From: Candidatus Nitrotoga sp. CP45
Lineage (GTDB): Bacteria > Bacteroidota > Bacteroidia > Flavobacteriales > Flavobacteriaceae
Reading direction: 5' to 3'
DNA length: 10,461 nucleotides
Assembly (NCBI GenBank): GCA_943329165.2
Contig: CALQCV020000049.1
Coordinates: 1 to 10,461 of the forward strand
Shown here: one piece after another, positions 1-6,877 of the stretch
How positions within the stretch are numbered: position 1 is the first letter of the stretch
Layout: every line of letters begins with the position of its first letter
The notes under the pieces: generated by a model
What the model was told of the DNA's origin: nothing
The model's input: the letters and a program-made list of their open reading frames with translations, nothing else
Database searches by the model: none
Position numbers and translations under genes: made by a program

Positions 1-107
1 TTATTGAAATTGGTCCAGACGATACTGACGGAAACAATGCGTTAGCCCAACAAATTAATGACGATATGGATGATGCAACCGAAGTTGAAGATGATCAAGA
101 CGACTAA
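1..107 (+). CDS. C-terminal fragment of an unrecognised protein with an acidic tail
   Basis: The frame beginning at base 3 is open from the window edge to a TAA at 105-107 and encodes 34 residues. The peptide starts IEIGPDDTDG and ends TEVEDDQDD, so the tail is strongly acidic and presumably disordered. The 5' part lies outside the window, and I do not recognise the family from this stretch. It is probably a real gene end because the stop codon is followed at 144-182 by a strong hairpin in the same orientation. Acidic tails occur on many nucleic-acid-binding and chaperone-type proteins, so the tail alone does not indicate a function. Confidence 0.7.
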   Translation, partial: IEIGPDDTDGNNALAQQINDDMDDATEVEDDQDD

Positions 108-143
108 TTATTAAAATATAGAATTAAAAACTCTATTCAATAC

Positions 144-190
144 AACTGCCCCCAAATAGTGTCTCACTTTTTGGGGGCAGTTTAAATTTT
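144..190 (+). terminator. Strong rho-independent-type terminator after the first gene
   Basis: A perfect 13-bp stem (144-156 with 170-182, core CTGCCCCC/GGGGGCAG) is extended by a T-T mismatch and an inner 4-bp stem (158-161 with 165-168) closed by a 3-nt loop. It is followed on the plus strand by TTTAAATTTT. It lies 37 bp after the upstream stop codon and 25 bp beyond the convergent uvrA stop. The T-rich tail exists only on the plus-strand side, so it mainly serves the plus gene, though the hairpin may also help end uvrA transcripts. Confidence 0.85.
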
Positions 191-206
191 CGGAAGGCTT
201 TTTGTT

Positions 207-3047
207 TTATAATTTATCTTTTAAATAATATCCGGTAACGGATTTTTTGTTTTTTACAATATCTTCGGGTGTGCCAACTGCGAGTAATTGGCCACCATTT
301 TCGCCGCCTTCCGGACCTAAATCAATAATCCAGTCAGCGCATTTTATCAAATCTAGATTGTGTTCAATAACTATGATAGAATGTCCTTTTTCAATTAAGG
401 CATCGAATGACGCTAATAGTTTTTTAATATCATGAAAATGCAAACCCGTAGTTGGTTCGTCAAAAACAAATAGTGCTTTTTCTTTGGTAAAACCTTTTAC
501 TAAAAACGAAGCCAGTTTAATTCGTTGTGCTTCACCTCCTGAAAGGGTAGAAGAAGATTGTCCTAGTTGAACATATCCCAAACCAACATCTTGCAATGGT
601 TGCAGTTTTTGAGTGATTTTTGTTTGTTTGTTTTCGGCAAAAAAAGCAATAGCATTATCAATCGTCATCGTCAAAATATTATCAATATTTTTACCTTCAA
701 AGGCTACTTCCAAAACTTCTTTTTTGAAACGTTTTCCACCACAAGTTTCACACGGCAAAGAAACATCAGCCATAAAAACCATTTCAACATTAATAGAACC
801 TTCACCTTTGCAGGTTTCACAGCGTCCACCATCAACATTAAACGAGAAATGTTTGGCTTGATAACTACGAACTTTAGATAGTTTTTCTTTGGCATACAAA
901 TCCCGAATGTCATCATACGCTTTGATATAAGTCACTGGATTGGAACGAGAGCTTCTTCCAATTGGGTTTTGGTCAACGTATTCAATATGCCTAATATGTG
1001 AAAAACTTCCTGATATTTCTGTGAATTGTCCAGCTTTGTCTCCAATGCCATCTAACTTTTTCTGCATGGCAGGGAAAAGTATTTTCTTTACTAAGGTACT
1101 TTTTCCACTACCAGAAACTCCAGTAATAACGGTCAAACTTTCTAATGGAAAAGAGACATTAACATTCTGAAGATTGTTTTCGCGAGCACCTTTTATTTCA
1201 ATGAAATTGTTTGATTTTCTTCTTTTTTTTGGAACCGAAATTTCTAATTGTCCGTTTAAATATTTTGCTGTTAATGAATCAGCTTTTAGTATTTCTGCAA
1301 AGTTACCCTCGGCAACTAATTCACCACCAAAAGTTCCAGCTTCGGGACCAATATCAATAATCCTGTCCGCAGCTTTCATAATATCTTCATCATGCTCTAC
1401 CACAATAACCGTATTGCCTAAATCACGAAGATTTTTCAAGACTTTAATTAAGCGTTCAGTGTCTTTTGGATGTAAACCAATACTAGGTTCATCGAGTATA
1501 TACATCGAGCCAACCAAACTACTTCCAAGAGAAGTAGCCAAATTAATGCGCTGTGATTCACCACCGGAAAGTGTAGCCGAATTTCTGTTTAAAGTGAGAT
1601 AATCCAATCCAACATCACTCAAGAAAGCCAATCGGCTATTGATTTCTAATAGCAATCGTTTGGCTACTTTTTGGTCGTATTCTGAAAGTGTAAGCTCATT
1701 AAAAAAAGGAATTAATCTTTTGATAGACAAATCAACAAGCTCTGAAATAGTTTTAGCTCCGCTTTTCTCGGCTCCGCTTCGGGTTTCTCCAATTTTAATG
1801 TAGTTAGCTTCCTTGCGTAAGCGTTTGCCTTTACATGTCGAACATTTAGTTTTCCCACGATAACGAGACAACATGACACGATTCTGAATTTTATAATTTT
1901 TCTCTTCCAATTCTTTAAAAAAATCATTCAATCCAGTAAAATAGCTGTTGCCTTTCCAAATCAAATCTTTTTGCTCGTCGGTTAATTCGAAATACGGTTT
2001 ATGTATCGGAAAATCAAATTTATAAGCATTGTTTACCAATTGGTCACGATACCAGCTCATGCTCTCCCCACGCCACGGAAATATAGCATTTTCAAAAACA
2101 GAAAGCGCAGTGTTAGGAATGACCAATTCATCATCTATACCAATAATATTACCATAACCTTCGCAGGTTGGACAAGCTCCGTAAGGATTATTAAAGCTAA
2201 AAAGATGGATGTTTGGTTCCAAAAAAGTAATACCGTCCAGATCAAAGTTAGAGCTAAAAGTTAAACGATTACCAGTGTTTAAATCCTGAAGATAGCAAAC
2301 ACCTTTGCCTTCAAAAAAAGCAGTTTGCGTTGCGTCTGCCAGACGATTAAAGAATTCTTCTTCCTCTTTAACTACGATTCTGTCGATGATTAAAAGTATG
2401 TCTTTATTATCTAATTCGTGCATTTTCGTCACATCGAGCGCATTCGAGATGTCGTCCAAACGAACCATTTCATTATTCACTAAAATTCGAGCAAAACCCT
2501 GCTGCAACAATACTTTTAGTTTGTCTTCCAATTGTCTTCCTTTTTCCAAATGAATAGGCGACAGGAGCAACCATTTGCTGTCTAAATCAAATGTTTTCAC
2601 TTTGGCAATAACATCGGTGACGGTGTCCTTCTTTACTTCATTTCCCGAAACTGGTGAAAAGGTTTTGCCAATTCGGGCGAAAAGTAGTTTTAGATAATCA
2701 TAAATTTCGGTAGAAGTTCCAACCGTAGAACGGGCATTGGTTGTATTTACTTTTTGTTCAATAGCAATGGCCGGAGCAATTCCTTTAATGTATTCTACTT
2801 TTGGTTTGTCTAGTCTCCCTAAAAATTGACGTGCATAGGAAGACAAACTTTCTACATAACGTCGTTGTCCTTCAGCATATAAAGTATCAAATGCCAAACT
2901 AGATTTTCCTGAACCCGACAGACCTGTGATGACAACCAATTCATTTCGTGGTATTACAACATCCAAATTCTTTAAATTGTGAATTTGAGCGCCTTTTATT
3001 AAGATGTTTTTTTTGGGTTCTAACGTAGCAATTTCTGAACTTTTCAT
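207..3047 (-). CDS. uvrA: UvrABC excinuclease subunit A (UvrA)
   Basis: UvrA is the damage-recognition ATPase of bacterial nucleotide excision repair. It acts as a dimer, scans DNA with UvrB and loads it at bulky lesions. The 946-aa product is full length for the family and has two ABC ATPase halves. Half one has Walker A GLSGSGKSS (42-50), signature LSGGESQRI (493-501) and Walker B YILDEP (516-521). Half two has Walker A GVSGSGKST (643-651), signature LSGGEAQRI (835-843) and Walker B FVFDEP (860-865). Zinc-module cysteines are intact: C292/C295 with C402/C405, and C743/C746 with C766/C769. The ATG start at 3047 leads quickly into the conserved I-x-G-A-x-x-H-N-L-K motif. A TACCTTTG promoter element lies 20 bp upstream, and no Shine-Dalgarno is evident. 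One oddity is a 5-residue tandem repeat, RSGAE-KSGAK, at residues 423-432, just after the C402/C405 zinc pair. It looks like an in-frame insertion. Transcription is convergent with the gene at 1-107 and divergent from the sigma gene. Confidence 0.98.
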   Translation of the reverse strand: MKSSEIATLEPKKNILIKGAQIHNLKNLDVVIPRNELVVITGLSGSGKSSLAFDTLYAEGQRRYVESLSSYARQFLGRLDKPKVEYIKGIAPAIAIEQKVNTTNARSTVGTSTEIYDYLKLLFARIGKTFSPVSGNEVKKDTVTDVIAKVKTFDLDSKWLLLSPIHLEKGRQLEDKLKVLLQQGFARILVNNEMVRLDDISNALDVTKMHELDNKDILLIIDRIVVKEEEEFFNRLADATQTAFFEGKGVCYLQDLNTGNRLTFSSNFDLDGITFLEPNIHLFSFNNPYGACPTCEGYGNIIGIDDELVIPNTALSVFENAIFPWRGESMSWYRDQLVNNAYKFDFPIHKPYFELTDEQKDLIWKGNSYFTGLNDFFKELEEKNYKIQNRVMLSRYRGKTKCSTCKGKRLRKEANYIKIGETRSGAEKSGAKTISELVDLSIKRLIPFFNELTLSEYDQKVAKRLLLEINSRLAFLSDVGLDYLTLNRNSATLSGGESQRINLATSLGSSLVGSMYILDEPSIGLHPKDTERLIKVLKNLRDLGNTVIVVEHDEDIMKAADRIIDIGPEAGTFGGELVAEGNFAEILKADSLTAKYLNGQLEISVPKKRRKSNNFIEIKGARENNLQNVNVSFPLESLTVITGVSGSGKSTLVKKILFPAMQKKLDGIGDKAGQFTEISGSFSHIRHIEYVDQNPIGRSSRSNPVTYIKAYDDIRDLYAKEKLSKVRSYQAKHFSFNVDGGRCETCKGEGSINVEMVFMADVSLPCETCGGKRFKKEVLEVAFEGKNIDNILTMTIDNAIAFFAENKQTKITQKLQPLQDVGLGYVQLGQSSSTLSGGEAQRIKLASFLVKGFTKEKALFVFDEPTTGLHFHDIKKLLASFDALIEKGHSIIVIEHNLDLIKCADWIIDLGPEGGENGGQLLAVGTPEDIVKNKKSVTGYYLKDKL
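1756..1785 (-). repeat. 15-nt GC-rich tandem duplication inside uvrA
   Basis: Two adjacent 15-nt units begin with the same nine bases, GCTCCGCTT (1756-1764 and 1771-1779 as read on the plus strand), and then diverge. In the uvrA frame they encode RSGAE then KSGAK, residues 423-432. The patch is much more GC-rich than the surrounding AT-rich coding sequence. The repeat is seen directly. That it was inserted or expanded in this lineage is inference. Confidence 0.75.
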
Positions 3048-3066
3048 AGCAAAAAATAAGTGGTTG

Positions 3067-3074
3067 CAAAGGTA
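3067..3074 (-). promoter_or_regulatory. uvrA promoter, -7 element TACCTTTG
   Basis: The plus-strand bases CAAAGGTA read TACCTTTG on the minus strand, an exact match to the flavobacterial -7 consensus TAnnTTTG recognised by the Bacteroidota primary sigma factor. It lies 20 bp upstream of the uvrA ATG, implying a leader of roughly 10-15 nt. The upstream -33 TTTG box is degenerate; the nearest candidate is TTTC with a 16-bp spacer. I see no LexA-type operator I could defend. Confidence 0.6.
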
Positions 3075-3210
3075 ACTAATTATGAGTTGAGAAATTAATA
3101 GTAAGATAAATTGAGTCAGCAGAAAATATAAATTTATTAATGAAATTTATCGCTATTAATTACTATTTATAAAAACTGTCAAATTTATTTTTCTTTTTTT
3201 TCAAAATTAA

Positions 3211-3243
3211 TTTGTTTATTTCATAAATTTTATGTTAAATTTG
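3211..3243 (+). promoter_or_regulatory. Promoter of the sigma-factor gene, TTTG-N21-TAAATTTG
   Basis: A -33 box TTTG (3211-3214) and a -7 box TAAATTTG (3236-3243) are separated by 21 bp, within the 17-23 bp range known for flavobacterial promoters. Transcription should start near 3250, giving a leader of about 90 nt before the ATG at 3340. Apart from this promoter and that of uvrA, the 3048-3339 intergenic region is AT-rich, with T tracts at 3184-3201. I see no further gene in it. Confidence 0.65.
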
Positions 3244-3339
3244 GCTTGTACATAAATCATAAACTGCATTTGCCTATATAAAAAATTACTTTTTAGATTA
3301 AAAAAATCTCTTTTTTAACCCTTACTAAAAGGTAATATT

Positions 3340-3927
3340 ATGGCTAAATCAAATCTTTCTGATGCAATATTAGTTAATAACTACATCGCTGGCGATGAGA
3401 ATTCTCTTGCCTTATTAATTGATAGACACCAATCTAGAATTTACGGATATATCTTTTCCAAAGTTTCTGACAGAGATTTAACAGAAGATATTTTTCAGGA
3501 AACTTTCTTTAAAGTTATACATACACTGAAAACGAAAAAATACTACAATGAAGAAGGTAAATTTCTATCATGGGTTTTGCGAATAGCAAGTAATCTTATT
3601 GTGGATAAATTCCGTAATGATAAAAAGATGCCGCTAAAAAGAGACACGGAAGAATTCTCAATTTTTTCTAATATAACTGATAGTTCGCCAGATATTGAAA
3701 AAAAATTAATCAAAAATCAGGTTGATATTGATTTAAAAATGATAATTCAAAAGCTGCCTCATGATCAAAAAGAAGTGATTATGATGCGCTATTATTCGGA
3801 TATGAGTTTTAAAGAAATAGCTGATTTTACTGGTGTTAGTGTTAATACTACTCTTGGAAGAATGCGTTATGCTATCACTAATTTAAGAAAGGTTATAGAA
3901 AAGAATAAAATTTATTTACCTTCTTAA
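3340..3927 (+). CDS. RNA polymerase sigma-70 family factor, ECF-type
   Basis: This 195-aa product directs RNA polymerase to a specific promoter set. It has the two-domain architecture of ECF sigma factors. Region 2 spans about residues 24-96: helix with DLTEDIFQETFFKV, then FLSWVLRIASNLIVDKFR for -10 recognition. A variable acidic linker covers about 100-130. Region 4 spans about 132-187, with LPHDQKEVIMMRYY and the helix-turn-helix SFKEIADFTGVSVNT. There is no transmembrane segment. The ATG at 3340 follows an unusually good ribosome-binding site for this window, AAAAGG at 3327-3332 with a 7-nt spacer. No anti-sigma gene lies next to it; the following ORF is a 47-aa basic peptide. The regulon cannot be read from the sequence. 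The family assignment is firm. Flavobacteria carry several such factors, so a gene symbol would be a guess. Confidence 0.93.
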   Translation: MAKSNLSDAILVNNYIAGDENSLALLIDRHQSRIYGYIFSKVSDRDLTEDIFQETFFKVIHTLKTKKYYNEEGKFLSWVLRIASNLIVDKFRNDKKMPLKRDTEEFSIFSNITDSSPDIEKKLIKNQVDIDLKMIIQKLPHDQKEVIMMRYYSDMSFKEIADFTGVSVNTTLGRMRYAITNLRKVIEKNKIYLPS

Positions 3928-3987
3928 ACAATAAAGTAGATATTTTTCCGTTATCATACAAACGTCTAAAACTTAATTTGTTGTTAT

Positions 3988-4131
3988 ATGGCAAAACTCT
4001 ACTCTAAAAGGAAATTAGCACCCAAAAAAATGTTACCCAAAAAAGAAACTATTCGTTTAATCCTTCAATATTCTTGTGCATTAAATATTGTTAAGATTGG
4101 TAATATTAATTTCGATCTTATTGCTAATTAA
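3988..4131 (+). CDS. Small basic protein of 47 aa downstream of the sigma factor
   Basis: An ATG at 3988 opens a 47-codon frame ending in TAA at 4129-4131, 60 bp after the sigma gene and directly against a terminator hairpin. The N-terminal half is strongly basic (KRKLAPKKMLPKKE, about residues 7-20). It is followed by an amphipathic segment, TIRLILQYSCALNIV (21-35), and a hydrophobic tail ending FDLIAN. It has no signal peptide or membrane helix. Its place between the sigma gene and the terminator suggests cotranscription. From memory, the pattern K-K-E-T-I-x-x-[IL]-L-x-Y-S-x-[AS]-L resembles small uncharacterised proteins in other flavobacterial genomes, but I could not verify this. The function is unknown. 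No strong Shine-Dalgarno sequence precedes it, which is common in this phylum. Confidence 0.6.
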   Translation: MAKLYSKRKLAPKKMLPKKETIRLILQYSCALNIVKIGNINFDLIAN

Positions 4132-4170
4132 AACATCCCGTCTCGTTTAAAATGAGATGGGATGTTTTTT
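4131..4170. terminator. Shared bidirectional terminator between the sigma/small-ORF unit and nth
   Basis: A 14-bp stem (4131-4144 with 4154-4167, core CATCCCGTCTC/GAGATGGGATG, one G-T pair) is extended by G-T and two A-T pairs to a 3-nt loop. On the plus strand it ends in six T (4165-4170). On the minus strand the stem is followed by TTTTAATTA, so it may work both ways. The first stem base is the last base of the small ORF's stop codon. The right arm encodes the last residues of Nth, and the nth stop codon (4147-4149) sits in the loop region. Confidence 0.8.
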
Positions 4171-4812
4171 ATAATACTCTTTCAATATTGATTTTCTCCC
4201 AATGGATTTGGTAATTGAATCGTTTTCTATATTCCAGCCTCTTGCCGGAGAATATTCTCTTCCGTACCAAATAATTTGAAGGTGTAATTCATTCCATAAT
4301 TTTTTTGGAAAAATTGCTTTAGCATCTTTTTCGGTTTGCTGAACATTTTTTCCGTTGGTTAAATTCCAGCGATACATCAAGCGATGAATATGTGTGTCGA
4401 CAGGAAAGGCAGGAACACCAAAGGCTTGTGACATAACCACGCTTGCCGTTTTATGTCCAACAGCCGGTAATTCTTCTAAAGCTTCAAATGATTGCGGCAC
4501 AAGTCCGTCATGTTTTGCGATTAATATTTCCGACAATCCATGAATGCCTTTTGATTTCATTGGTGAAAGTCCGCATGGTCGTATAATTTCTTTAATTTCT
4601 TCTACAGAAAGTTTCACCATATCATAGGGATTATCGGCTTTTGCAAATAGAATAGGAGTAATTTGATTTACACGAACATCAGTACACTGAGCCGAAAGCA
4701 ACACGGCAATCAGTAAAGTGTATGGATCCTTATGATCAAGTGGAATAGGTATCTCGGGGTATAATTCTTTTAACGTATTTATAACAACTGTTGCACGTTC
4801 TTGTTTGGTCAT
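4147..4812 (-). CDS. nth: Endonuclease III, DNA glycosylase/AP lyase without Fe-S cysteines
   Basis: Nth removes oxidised pyrimidines in base excision repair and cleaves the abasic site through a Schiff-base lysine. I place the start at the ATG at 4812 (MTKQERATVV), giving 221 aa, close to the usual ~210. An ATG at 4863 would add 17 residues, atypical for the family, and leave only 17 bp to the divergent bcp start. In 221-aa numbering, LLSAQCTDVRVN is at about 38-49. The helix-hairpin-helix ELPAVGHKTASVV contains catalytic Lys121, and FPVDTHIHR contains catalytic Asp139, matching K120 and D138 of E. coli Nth. The C-terminal region that normally holds four [4Fe-4S] cysteines reads GREYSPARGW followed by NIENDSITKS and has none; only two cysteines exist, both elsewhere. 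Cluster-less homologues are known (yeast Ntg1), so the enzyme is probably active. Confidence 0.95.
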   Translation of the reverse strand: MTKQERATVVINTLKELYPEIPIPLDHKDPYTLLIAVLLSAQCTDVRVNQITPILFAKADNPYDMVKLSVEEIKEIIRPCGLSPMKSKGIHGLSEILIAKHDGLVPQSFEALEELPAVGHKTASVVMSQAFGVPAFPVDTHIHRLMYRWNLTNGKNVQQTEKDAKAIFPKKLWNELHLQIIWYGREYSPARGWNIENDSITKSIGRKSILKEYYKKHPISF

Positions 4813-4827
4813 TTTAGCATAAATTTG
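4801..4827 (+). promoter_or_regulatory. Candidate bcp promoter inside the 5' end of nth
   Basis: TAAATTTG at 4820-4827 matches the -7 consensus TAnnTTTG. A TTG lies at 4801-4803 with a 16-bp spacer, one base shorter than the usual range. The element is 53 bp upstream of the bcp ATG and overlaps the first codons of the divergent nth gene. I found no TAnnTTTG for nth itself in the 68-bp gap. The -7 match is clear but the -33 box is weak. Confidence 0.45.
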
Positions 4828-4880
4828 AGGTGTAAAAATAGATAAAGTTCTAAATTCATACACTCTCTAAACTTAAAATT

Positions 4881-5339
4881 ATGATTTCATTAAAAAAAGG
4901 AGATAAAGCACCTGATTTTTCAGGATTTGATCAAGACAGTAAATTTCACCAATTGGAAGATTATGCCGGAAAAAAGTTAGTAGTCTTCTTTTACCCAAAA
5001 GCGGATACACCGGGCTGCACTGCTGAAGCCTGTGATTTACGAGATAATTTTGAACATTTTAAAGTAAACAATTATGAATTACTTGGCGTTAGTGCAGATA
5101 GCGCAAAAGCGCAATCCAAATTCAAAGACAAGTTCAAGCTTCCTTTCCCTTTGTTGGCAGATGAAGATAAATCAGTTATTCAAGCTTTTGGCGTTTGGGG
5201 GCCAAAAAAGTTTATGGGAAGAGAATATGAGGGTATCAACAGAACCACTTTTATTATCAATGAAGAAGGAATAATTGAGGAAGTAATTACCGATGTGAAG
5301 ACTAAAGCACATTCGGCCCAGATATTGACACGAGCCTAA
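4881..5339 (+). CDS. bcp: Thioredoxin-dependent peroxiredoxin, Bcp/PrxQ type
   Basis: This 152-aa cytosolic AhpC/TSA-fold enzyme reduces hydrogen peroxide and organic hydroperoxides and is recycled by thioredoxin. The fold begins at GDKAPDFSGFD (7-17). The active-site loop FYPKADTPGCTAEACDLRD contains peroxidatic Cys46. Cys51, five residues on, is the resolving cysteine typical of atypical 2-Cys PrxQ/Bcp enzymes. The conserved arginine that activates the peroxidatic cysteine is Arg121 (NRTTFIINEEG). The length is normal. The start at 4881 follows a short AT-rich gap, and a weak AAAATT is the only upstream feature. It is divergent from nth and convergent with the 488-aa gene. It ends at a good terminator. 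Location beside nth fits an oxidative-damage theme, but co-regulation is not shown. Confidence 0.96.
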   Translation: MISLKKGDKAPDFSGFDQDSKFHQLEDYAGKKLVVFFYPKADTPGCTAEACDLRDNFEHFKVNNYELLGVSADSAKAQSKFKDKFKLPFPLLADEDKSVIQAFGVWGPKKFMGREYEGINRTTFIINEEGIIEEVITDVKTKAHSAQILTRA

Positions 5340-5362
5340 GCGAACTGTTGAAGCAAAAAACG

Positions 5363-5394
5363 AAAAAGCCAAGAAATTTTCTTGGTTTTTTTTT
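5363..5394. terminator. Bidirectional terminator between bcp and the 488-aa gene
   Basis: The stem at 5363-5375 pairs with 5379-5391 (core CCAAGAA/TTCTTGG, then one G-T and five A-T pairs) around the 3-nt loop ATT, followed by a run of nine T (5386-5394) on the plus strand. On the minus strand the stem is followed by CTTTTTCGTTTTTTG, also T-rich. It begins 23 bp after the bcp stop codon. It overlaps the stop codon of the convergent gene (5393-5395), so both genes probably share it. Confidence 0.82.
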
Positions 5395-6859
5395 ATACTT
5401 GCTGCGTTACTCTGTTTGGGTTAAACCCAAAAAGTTGGTGTTTCTTGATAATTTCTGCAATTCCAGTAGGAAGTAGTTCTTCCCAACCCGGAGTTCCGGC
5501 GCTAATCATTTTCAATACTTCCCTTGAGAAAATTTTAAGATGGTCTTTATCAAAATCTGTGATATCAACCACTTTTCCGTTGTAAGCAAAGAACTTGTAT
5601 AATTCTTTCATTCGTGGATGCACTTTTAGGTTTTGGGAATTAATGATTTCTCCGTTTTCATCTTCCATTGGATACAAGAATACTTTTAAATCACGATAGA
5701 ATAGTTTTCCGAATGCTTCCAAAATTCCACCACTCAAATGGCGATAATATTTTTCGTCAAAAATGTCAACCAAATTATTTACTCCCATGGCTAATCCCAT
5801 TCGAGCTTTGGTATAACTAGCAAAATATTCAACCACTTTATAATACTCTTGGAAGTTAGAAATCATTACGGTTTGACCAAGTGAACAAAGCAATTCGGCT
5901 CTGTCCATAAAATCTCTTTCATCAATTTCACCTTCAGAGCGAAGGTTTGATAAGGTAATTTCGAAAATTACTAAAGCATTATCTTTTTCAACTTTATTCT
6001 CTTCTAAGAACATTTTTAATGATTTCTCATACATATCCATATTTACCTGCGTAACCGGACGGAAACTACCTCGTAATGCTAAGATGTTTTTCTTGTATAG
6101 TATTGCAGCAGGAAGAATATTTTGCCCGTCTGGACCAAACATCACCGCATCGGTCATGCCATTTTTTACTAACTGCAAACTCATTAATCGGTTATCAACA
6201 TTGGCAAAACGCGGCCCTGAAAAATTGATTGTATCAATTTCTAGTTGGTCTTTGTCTAAATGGTCGTAGAGATAACGCAATAACTTTTTTGGGTCATTGT
6301 ATTTATAGAAGGCACCAAAAATCAAATTAACGCCGAGAACTCCAAGAGTTTCTTGTTGCAATCGGGCATCATTTTCCTTAAAACGTATGTGTAGTGTGAT
6401 TTCGTTATAATCTTCTTCAGCTTCAACTTGGTATTTTATGCCTACCCAACCATGGCCTTTGAACTGTTTCGCAAAATCGATAGTAGAGACGGTATTGGCA
6501 TAACTGAAAAACATTTTGTTTGGGTGTTTGTCTCTGCTTAATCGTTTTTCTATCAATTCAACTTCGTGACTTAACATGTTTTTTAAACGACTTTCGGTCA
6601 CATACCTACCATCGTCTTCAATACCGTAAATAGCGTCACTAAAATCTTTATCATAAGCAGACATAGCTTTTGCAATGGTTCCCGAAGAACCACCAGCTCT
6701 AAAAAAATGTCGCACTGTTTCTTGTCCGGCGCCAATTTCTGCAAAAGTTCCGTAGATATTTTCGTTGAAGTTAATTCGCATCGCTTTATCCTTTAACGAA
6801 GGAACTTGCTCGATAATTTTATCGCCTTTTAATTTTATATATGAATCTGATTTTTCCAT
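5393..6859 (-). CDS. Conserved cytosolic protein of unknown function, 488 aa
   Basis: I do not recognise a characterised family. I chose the ATG at 6859 (MEKSDSYIKL), giving 488 aa. An in-frame TTG at 6880 would add seven residues but lies within the promoter element TAACTTTG, so it should be untranslated. There is no signal peptide, membrane helix or nucleotide-binding P-loop. A striking N-terminal block at residues 39-70 contains FAEIGAGQETVRHFF and RAGGSSGTIAKAMSAYD, glycine-rich with charged and aromatic residues, as in an active site. Later segments include GPDGQNILPAAILYKK, ALRGSFRPVTQVNMDMY and GMTDAVMFG. From memory, close relatives in Bacteroidota are annotated inconsistently (for example as nicotinate-nucleotide adenylyltransferase or TonB-dependent receptor). 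Neither fits: there is no beta-barrel or signal sequence and no HxGH nucleotidyltransferase motif. Length and clean coding indicate a real conserved gene. Confidence 0.9.
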   Translation of the reverse strand: MEKSDSYIKLKGDKIIEQVPSLKDKAMRINFNENIYGTFAEIGAGQETVRHFFRAGGSSGTIAKAMSAYDKDFSDAIYGIEDDGRYVTESRLKNMLSHEVELIEKRLSRDKHPNKMFFSYANTVSTIDFAKQFKGHGWVGIKYQVEAEEDYNEITLHIRFKENDARLQQETLGVLGVNLIFGAFYKYNDPKKLLRYLYDHLDKDQLEIDTINFSGPRFANVDNRLMSLQLVKNGMTDAVMFGPDGQNILPAAILYKKNILALRGSFRPVTQVNMDMYEKSLKMFLEENKVEKDNALVIFEITLSNLRSEGEIDERDFMDRAELLCSLGQTVMISNFQEYYKVVEYFASYTKARMGLAMGVNNLVDIFDEKYYRHLSGGILEAFGKLFYRDLKVFLYPMEDENGEIINSQNLKVHPRMKELYKFFAYNGKVVDITDFDKDHLKIFSREVLKMISAGTPGWEELLPTGIAEIIKKHQLFGFNPNRVTQQV

Positions 6860-6877
6860 GAGAAGTTTAATACTTTG

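Noticed and set aside
183..206. Separate terminator for uvrA between its stop codon and the 144-182 hairpin.
   Set aside because: No stem of useful length is present; any uvrA termination must rely on the neighbouring hairpin or lie further on.
247..2553. Several open plus-strand frames of 60-140 codons opposite uvrA.
   Set aside because: They are antisense shadows of a fully conserved gene, have no family resemblance and lack promoters or ribosome-binding sites.
3295..3316. Small hairpin (AGATT/AATCT) followed by six T in the sigma gene leader, a possible attenuator.
   Set aside because: The stem is only 5 bp with one G-C pair and a 5-A loop, too weak to separate from chance in such AT-rich DNA.
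5328..5450. Possible frameshift at the bcp 3' end, since other frames stay open past the stop codon.
   Set aside because: The 152-aa product already has normal family length and ends shortly after the last conserved strand. The other frames run through the terminator hairpin.
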